DNA of 26,200 bases from Treponema sp. (lineage in GTDB: Bacteria; Spirochaetota; Spirochaetia; Treponematales; Breznakiellaceae), in contig JAITRD010000060.1 in assembly GCA_031288575.1 (NCBI GenBank), positions 1 to 26,200 of the forward strand, written 5' to 3'. The notes beneath the pieces were generated by a model. The model searched no databases. It saw only the letters and a program-made list of their open reading frames with translations, and was not told where the DNA came from. Position 1 is the first letter of the stretch; every line of letters starts with the position of its first letter. A program made the position numbers and the translations under genes. Below are positions 21,712-26,200 of this stretch, piece by piece.

Positions 21712-22944
21712 CTAGGTTTCCGAAAGGAGCTTTTCGATAATGTCCCGGTTGTCCAGAAGGGAACTTAAAGAAAGTCCCTGATGGAGCCGGGAAATAGTCT
21801 GGGCAAAAAGTTTGGTGATGTTCACGCTGATATACCATTCACGCCGCAGCAGTTCCTCATGATAAATGGCATTGGTCCCGATGATGCGGTAAAAAAGCCC
21901 CGCTTTATAGGCTTCGTCAAAATAGGCGATGGCGTTTTCGGAAAAAAGGGGAAGGCTTATGGAAGATATCACCTTTCCCGCCCCCTGGCTTTTTAAGAAT
22001 TGCATAGCCTTAAGAAGCGTCCCCCCGGTTCCCAGCATGTCATCGGCCATAAATACGGTTTTATTCTTCACGTTGCCTAAAAGCTTGATCTCGGCGATAT
22101 TGTTCTCCAGGGCATCCTTGGAAACCCGGGAATAATCCCGCTCTTTATATAACAGGGCCAGGGGCTTTTTTAAAGCCGTGGCATAAAATTTATTCCGGTC
22201 CACCGCCCCGGTATCGGGAGAAACCACCACAAATTCATCGGATAAAACCCCGGAAAGCCGGGAAAGGGCCCGGATAATCTGGTAACTGGCATGGAGATTT
22301 TCAAGGCGCATAAAATTAAAGGAATTCCCGATTTCCCGGGAATGGATGTCCAGGGTGATAATCCGGTTGACCCCCAGAAATTCCAAGATTTTTCCGACCC
22401 GGCTTGCGGTGAGCCCCTCCCTGCCCTTCGTTTTATGCTGCCGGGCATAGGGATAAATGGGAACCACCAGGGTTATCCGCTCCGCCCCGGCCTGTTTCGC
22501 CGCGTCCACGGTAACAATAATGCTCATCAGGTGATCATTCACCGAAAGGATCCTTGTCATCGTCCCGTCATTAAATTTTAAAGGATAATGATTCTCCACA
22601 TCCTGCACGATGTAGATGTCTTTCCCCCGGACAGATTCCATGATCTCCGCTTTTATCTCGCCGTTGGGAAAAACGGTAAACCGGGCAGGAATTTTGATAT
22701 GGGGGGTACGGAAAGCCGTTATTTTTCCCGGGCAATAACAGACCGGGGAGCTTACATCATTGATAAAGTTAATCCGTTCCGCCACCGTATCGGTATTTAT
22801 GGAATAGCGCAGGGCCAATTCGGCGGCGCGGCGTTCAAAACTATGGCGGTAGCCTTTTTTAAGATGGGCAATTACCTCGTCGGCAAAAACTTCACCTCCG
22901 GGACAGGCTAGGACGGCAAGATTTACCGGATTAAAGTAATTCAT
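21712..22944 (-). CDS. prs: Ribose-phosphate pyrophosphokinase (PRPP synthetase), long form
   Basis: The enzyme makes PRPP from ribose 5-phosphate and ATP in the cytosol, feeding purine, pyrimidine, NAD, His and Trp synthesis. Motifs seen are FPNGEI (92-97), PYARQHKTKGREGLTASRVG (165-184), LDIHSREIGNSF (198-209), VVSPDTGAVDRNK (240-252) and the PRPP-binding loop DDMLGTGGTL (301-310). At 410 residues it is about 90 longer than classical PRPP synthetases, mainly through an N-terminal extension (about 1-80). It also departs from the usual PYARQDRK and LDLHxxQIQGFF motifs, so it belongs to a divergent branch. The start codon has only a weak ribosome site. It lies 49 bp after the OmpA-family gene and ahead of the HAD gene. 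Confidence 0.9.
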   Translation of the reverse strand: MNYFNPVNLAVLACPGGEVFADEVIAHLKKGYRHSFERRAAELALRYSINTDTVAERINFINDVSSPVCYCPGKITAFRTPHIKIPARFTVFPNGEIKAEIMESVRGKDIYIVQDVENHYPLKFNDGTMTRILSVNDHLMSIIVTVDAAKQAGAERITLVVPIYPYARQHKTKGREGLTASRVGKILEFLGVNRIITLDIHSREIGNSFNFMRLENLHASYQIIRALSRLSGVLSDEFVVVSPDTGAVDRNKFYATALKKPLALLYKERDYSRVSKDALENNIAEIKLLGNVKNKTVFMADDMLGTGGTLLKAMQFLKSQGAGKVISSISLPLFSENAIAYFDEAYKAGLFYRIIGTNAIYHEELLRREWYISVNITKLFAQTISRLHQGLSLSSLLDNRDIIEKLLSET

Positions 22945-22993
22945 GGGTATCTTGGTAATACCACAAAAGACTTCCTCCGGTCAAGGCGGAAGC

Positions 22994-24217
22994 TTAATTC
23001 TCCAGAATGGTAATTTCCACCCGCCTGTTTTGCCGCCGGCCGGTCTCGGTATTATTATCCCCCAGGGGTCTTTCCGCCCCGTAGCCCCGTACCATAACCC
23101 GGTCCGCGCTACGGACCCCCTTTTTAATAAGATAAGCGGCCACGGCCGAAGCCCGCTGCCGGGAAAGCTCCAGTTGTCCGGCGGGGGAACCGGCCAGGGC
23201 GGCATGACCCCCCACGAGAATATCCCGGTCGGGGTATCGCAGGAGAATTCCGGCTATTTTATCAAGTTTTTCCTGTTCTTCGGAGAATAAGGCCGCCGAA
23301 TCGGGCTGGAACTGGATATTTTCCAGGCTGATGGCAATCCCCTCGTCTATGATCCGCACGGCGGCGTCTTCAATCTCCAAACGTTTTATGTCCTCGGCAA
23401 TTTCTTCGGCTATTTTATCCTTGTCCATCACCGGTGATTCGATAATTTCCGCCTCCGCGGTCCCCCGGTACTCCACGGTCTGGCCGTTGGATAACTCAAA
23501 GATCATGCGGAAGGATTCCTCGTAAGCCACGGTCTGCCCCAAAACTGTATTCCAATAGATCTTCTGATCTGAAGATCCCATGATCCGCCGGGGATAAAGG
23601 GCCCCCGAAACGGCTTCGGGTTCGACAAATATCCGGTAGGACACGGAAAAAGCGGGATATTCCTTTCCCCGCCATTCCCGGCGGCCCAAAAAAGTATAAT
23701 GGGCATTAAACGGAATGTAGTAGGGCTCAGGAATCCCAAAACTATCCCGAAAATCGTGGACCTCATGACCCTCGGCACTCCAGGTTTCTTCGGGGGAAAG
23801 GTCCCGGCCGGGGAAAACAGGCACATTGCGGACCACGGGCATATAATACTTTTTATCTATGGTAATATACCCTAAACTATCCCGGCCGAATTCAGACCCA
23901 TACTCCCGGTCCCACTGAAAAGCCGCCTCCCCGTTCGCCCTCCGGGACTGTTCGGCGGTCTGAAAAAGCGCTTCATGATAGGCCACCCCGTTTTGAATGC
24001 CGGTTACCTCCACCGCGATCCGGTTTAATATTTCCGCCCGGTGATTTAGCCGCCGGTCAAGATACACATCTTCATGAACCGTAGAAAGGATCCGGTACTT
24101 ATCCCCAACCCGGTGTTTATATACAAATTCTTCCGCCCTAAGTTTCGGGGCTCCTTCCCCAAAAAGGAAAAACAAGGATAAGAAAAGGAAAAAAATCCGG
24201 CATTTCGCATCTTTCAT
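22994..24217 (-). CDS. OmpA-family outer-membrane/periplasmic protein
   Basis: The 407-aa protein has a signal peptide (CRIFFLFLSLFFLFGEGAPKLRA, ending near residue 28), a long beta-rich middle region (about 30-290; YKHRVGDKYRILSTVHEDVY near its start) and a C-terminal OmpA/peptidoglycan-binding domain (about 300-407). The latter shows IQFQPDSAAL, ILVGGHAALAGSPAGQLELS, the helix QRASAVAAYLIKKGV and RGYGAERPLGDNN, then RRQNRRVEI. An open frame extends to 24397, but that part lies in a repeat element. The ATG at 24217 is chosen because AGAGG lies 5-6 nt before it and the signal peptide starts there. It probably tethers the outer membrane to the cell wall. It is the first gene of a minus-strand group with prs and the HAD gene. 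Confidence 0.88.
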   Translation of the reverse strand: MKDAKCRIFFLFLSLFFLFGEGAPKLRAEEFVYKHRVGDKYRILSTVHEDVYLDRRLNHRAEILNRIAVEVTGIQNGVAYHEALFQTAEQSRRANGEAAFQWDREYGSEFGRDSLGYITIDKKYYMPVVRNVPVFPGRDLSPEETWSAEGHEVHDFRDSFGIPEPYYIPFNAHYTFLGRREWRGKEYPAFSVSYRIFVEPEAVSGALYPRRIMGSSDQKIYWNTVLGQTVAYEESFRMIFELSNGQTVEYRGTAEAEIIESPVMDKDKIAEEIAEDIKRLEIEDAAVRIIDEGIAISLENIQFQPDSAALFSEEQEKLDKIAGILLRYPDRDILVGGHAALAGSPAGQLELSRQRASAVAAYLIKKGVRSADRVMVRGYGAERPLGDNNTETGRRQNRRVEITILEN

Positions 24218-24291
24218 AAACACCTCTAAATAACATATCGGCAAGAGGCGGGCCGGATATAATTGGGCGCCTTTTTTACCCGCCATCGGGG

Positions 24292-24382
24292 CTAGACTTG
24301 ACCCGCAAAATTCTGGGCAATTCCCACAGGAGAGGGGAAAATGCCGGGAAAAACGCTTGTAGAGTCCGCCTCCGCTACCTTC
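24292..24382. repeat. Truncated second copy of the MITE-like element
   Basis: About 91 bp align without gaps to the left end of the element at 20661: the same CTAxACTTGACCC start, GGGGAAAATGCCGG, then CTTGTAGAGTCCGCCTCCGC. The right half, with the second stem arm and terminal repeat, is missing. It lies 75 bp upstream of the OmpA-family start. The remaining gene-free bases around it (24218-24291 and 24383-24458) show no supported feature. Confidence 0.85.
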
Positions 24383-24458
24383 TCCGGCGCACTGCATTCA
24401 AACTCCCCAGATCAGGCTGATTTTCTATGCGTTTATCCTGCGGGCGGGCAGTGTTTTC

Positions 24459-24487
24459 TTGTGTTTTTTCTCGATCCGTGGTATATT
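24459..24487 (+). promoter_or_regulatory. Candidate sigma70 promoter for the lipoprotein leader
   Basis: TTGTGT (24459-24464) and TATATT (24482-24487) are separated by 17 bp. The -10 is good and the -35 weak. The predicted start near 24494 would give a leader carrying the short ORF and the terminator that follow. Confidence 0.4.
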
Positions 24488-24532
24488 CTTTTATGTCCTT
24501 TATGTTCTTATTTTACCGGCACCGGAGGATAG

Positions 24533-24577
24533 ATGCTCCGTAATTCCTTGTATTATAAAGAATTAGCCCCCCCCTGA
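24533..24577 (+). CDS. Putative 14-codon leader ORF
   Basis: ATG at 24533 opens MLRNSLYYKELAPP and stops with TGA, after a GGAGG ribosome site 4 nt upstream (24524-24528). It sits between a candidate promoter and a strong intrinsic terminator, the position of an attenuator leader peptide. It ends in a run of CCC codons, and poly-proline is a known ribosome-slowing context. There is no homology support, so it may be chance. Confidence 0.3.
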   Translation: MLRNSLYYKELAPP

Positions 24578-24620
24578 AAATTCTGATGAAACCGTAGTTT
24601 TTGCCATACCCCAACTCAGG

Positions 24621-24657
24621 CCGGAATGTTCCCCCGCGGGAATATTCCGGCTTTTTT
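24621..24657 (+). terminator. Intrinsic (Rho-independent) terminator
   Basis: CCGGAATGTTCCC (24621-24633) pairs with GGGAATATTCCGG (24638-24650), a 13-bp stem with one G-T wobble and a short loop, followed at once by CTTTTTT. It is oriented on the plus strand and stands 67 bp before the lipoprotein ATG, with no ordinary gene just upstream. It therefore either ends a small RNA or acts as an attenuator. Confidence 0.85.
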
Positions 24658-24723
24658 ATTTTCTCTCCGCGCGTTACGGGGGTATCCCTGTAAAAATATT
24701 TTTCCCGAATAAAGGAGTAAGCG

Positions 24724-24924
24724 ATGAAAGAAAGGTTCAAGCTTTTGGCAGTTCTTCTGGCCGCGGCCCTGGTCCTGATGGCCTGCCCGCTGGAAGATGA
24801 TGGGGAGGAGGGCGGAAAAGGCAATGGCGGCGGCGGTCAAATCCCCTCCCCTCAACAGGACGAGCCGGCCGAAACACCAGCGGAACCCTCGGGGGGCTTT
24901 AAGATAAGCCTGCCCTGGGATTAA
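24724..24924 (+). CDS. Small lipoprotein
   Basis: The 66-aa product has a textbook lipoprotein signal: basic MKERFK, a hydrophobic core, and LVLMAC with Cys21 as the lipidated residue. The mature part of about 46 residues is low-complexity and acidic, then Gly/Pro-rich (EDDGEEGGKG, GGGGQIPSPQQDEPAETPAE), and ends GGFKISLPWD. It has no recognisable domain. AAAGGAG lies 6 nt before the ATG. It stands 28 bp upstream of a large lipoprotein gene, so they are likely one operon, and it follows a terminator-bearing leader. Small lipoproteins of this form are common envelope components of treponemes; the role is unknown. Confidence 0.75.
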   Translation: MKERFKLLAVLLAAALVLMACPLEDDGEEGGKGNGGGGQIPSPQQDEPAETPAEPSGGFKISLPWD

Positions 24925-24952
24925 CCCATCATCTATTATAAGGAGATTTATT

Positions 24953-26200
24953 ATGAGAAAAGCTGTTATATCCCTTTTCGCGCTCAGCCTCCTCGCGTTC
25001 TTCGCGCTGACGGGCTGTTCCAACCCGATCTCCCCCGCTTCTTCGCAGACGGAGGCCGCCACAGGCAACGACGAGTGGCTTTACGAGCCCTTCACCGTGG
25101 TGGTCCAACTCGGCGGCGGCGCGGACCGCTCCATCGCGGGCCCCGACGCGGCCCGGATCACCGGCAGCCACATCCGCAACTACCTCCAGGCCGTGGTCGT
25201 CAACCAGGCCGGGGAAATCGCCGGCTTCGCCGAGACCCGCAGGACCGGCGCGGAGGAGATCAACGCGGTCGTCAAAGTCGACGGCCTCCCCCTCAATGAA
25301 ACCTACCAGGTGATGCTCCTCATGGGCCACTGGGAGCGGGACTACGACAAGGAGACCGGCGGCGCATACGTCTACACCGAGGGGCCCCCCACCCTCCTCG
25401 CCGCGGGGCTCAAGGAGGTGAAGTACACCGAAGACGGCCAGTCCGTCTATGTCCAGTTGTGGCCCCTGTACGTGGACACGGTCTTCACCTCCAGCGAAGC
25501 GACCCCGGCATCCACCGAACCCGTGGTGAGCCAGGGCAAGCCCGGCGCGGTGAGCCTCCTCCCGGTGAACTGGGACGTGAAGTGGACGGTGAAGGAAGGC
25601 AAAGACAGCAAAGGCAACGGTTCTGGGAACGGGTTCGACCGGCTCATCCAGGCGCAGAAGGCGGCGGACTCCGGCGCGGGGGACATTCTCCTGGTGAAAA
25701 GCACGGCCGCGCTCCTCCGCTCCGGCGGCGGCGAGACGGCCCTCAGCCCCGCCATCAGCGGCAACACCGTCAGCGCCTCCCTGGGGGCCGCCACCGCGGG
25801 GTTTGCGAAAATCGCCGCCGCGGGCTCGGTGAACTTCGCCCTGGAATACGTGCCCTTTAACCTCAGCGCCTGGACCCACCCGGTATGGATCATCCGCAAC
25901 GGCCTTAACGGAGCAGCCCAGGACGGCGGCACGGACTTCACGAACTTCGGCCTCAACACCACGGCCAACGCCAACGGCGCGGTGCGCTACACCGTGGCGA
26001 CGCAGACCGCCGGAGACCTGAAGATCACCGCCGGCAAGTTCGAGGGCCCCGGCTCCTCCTACAAGCCGGAGATCAGCTTTACCACCGCGGGCTACTCCGG
26101 TGATGCCGAGGCGTACTACGCCCTGGTACCCAAGGGTTCCGGCGCCCCCGCCTACTCCGCCTACAAGAGCCTGGGGAACGCCGCCGCCGGGGATCACCGC
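24953..26200 (+). CDS. Large GC-rich lipoprotein, 5' part (runs off window)
   Basis: The frame is open from an ATG at 24953 to the end of the window, giving 416 codons without a stop. AAGGAG lies about 8 nt before the ATG. The signal LSLLAFFALTGC lipidates Cys22, followed by a SNPISPASSQTEAA linker. Residues about 45-200 are strand-rich (FTVVVQLGGGADRSIAG, TYQVMLLMGHWERDYD), and a later part is Ala/Gly/Thr-rich (NTVSASLGAATAGFAKIAAA). No named family was recognised; an extracellular beta-sandwich or adhesin-like surface protein is a guess. Codon third positions are almost all G or C, far more than in its neighbours. Probably co-transcribed with the small lipoprotein gene. Confidence 0.8.
   Translation, partial: MRKAVISLFALSLLAFFALTGCSNPISPASSQTEAATGNDEWLYEPFTVVVQLGGGADRSIAGPDAARITGSHIRNYLQAVVVNQAGEIAGFAETRRTGAEEINAVVKVDGLPLNETYQVMLLMGHWERDYDKETGGAYVYTEGPPTLLAAGLKEVKYTEDGQSVYVQLWPLYVDTVFTSSEATPASTEPVVSQGKPGAVSLLPVNWDVKWTVKEGKDSKGNGSGNGFDRLIQAQKAADSGAGDILLVKSTAALLRSGGGETALSPAISGNTVSASLGAATAGFAKIAAAGSVNFALEYVPFNLSAWTHPVWIIRNGLNGAAQDGGTDFTNFGLNTTANANGAVRYTVATQTAGDLKITAGKFEGPGSSYKPEISFTTAGYSGDAEAYYALVPKGSGAPAYSAYKSLGNAAAGDHR

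Noticed and set aside
21671..21838. A 56-codon upstream extension of the HAD gene
   Set aside because: It overlaps the end of prs in another frame, and the extra residues do not belong to the HAD family; the ATG at 21670 fits better.
24218..24397. A 60-codon upstream extension of the OmpA-family gene
   Set aside because: It is translated repeat-element sequence placed before a complete signal peptide with its own ribosome site.
24929..26197. A 422-codon open frame on the minus strand
   Set aside because: It mirrors the GC-rich lipoprotein gene, has low-complexity Gly/Arg/Val/His/Ala composition and no domain motif, while the plus strand has a ribosome site and lipoprotein signal.

Overview
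The window looks like a chromosomal segment of a GC-rich spirochaete, most likely a Treponema of the termite-gut type. This is inferred from gene style and was not tested by any search. The clues are a solute-binding protein whose export signal ends LYA|GGSSEK, many small lipoproteins with relaxed lipoboxes, a secreted caspase-like protein fused to near-identical TPRs, a DUF4384 protein, and a long-form PRPP synthetase.

Region 1 (1-10041) is about taking up and cutting peptides or amides. The end of an amidohydrolase gene is followed on the plus strand by a complete DppABCDF/OppABCDF-type ABC importer (binding protein, two permeases, two ATPases). Facing it on the minus strand are an M20 amidohydrolase and an M28 metallopeptidase. 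The M28 gene has an in-frame TAA and appears to have lost a block of its PA-like region, so it is called a pseudogene. A divergent gene encodes a LigB/MEMO-like domain fused to an AMMECR1 domain. Just after it lies an eroded piece of an IS256-type transposase (about 10066-10326).

Region 2 (10328-18591, minus strand) is the most unusual part. It is a co-directional run of exported proteins: a caspase-like (C14) protein with 13 TPRs, a second TPR lipoprotein, an AT-richer cytosolic protein of unknown function, a lipoprotein and its enlarged downstream paralogue, and a DUF4384 protein. At the 5' end, a near-consensus promoter (TTGACA-17-TACTAT) lies immediately before an ATG. That ATG is followed by 14 exact copies of a 7-bp unit and then by a signal-peptide-like stretch and a truncated caspase domain. 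The 7-bp unit is not a multiple of three and only one frame stays open past the tract, so the structure is that of a slippage-prone on/off switch upstream of the intact caspase gene.

Region 3 (18600-24217) holds ordinary chromosomal genes: an MgtC/SapB membrane protein with a structured leader, a diacylglycerol-kinase-family lipid kinase, and a minus-strand group of OmpA-family protein, PRPP synthetase (prs) and HAD phosphatase. Between the kinase and the HAD gene lies a 244-bp MITE-like element with 17-bp perfect terminal inverted repeats, an 8-bp target duplication and a large internal stem-loop. A second, 3'-truncated copy lies upstream of the OmpA gene.

Region 4 (24459-26200, plus strand) has a candidate promoter, a 14-codon leader ORF, a strong intrinsic terminator, a 66-aa lipoprotein and the start of a large, very GC-rich lipoprotein that runs off the window. 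No tRNA, rRNA or CRISPR array was seen.
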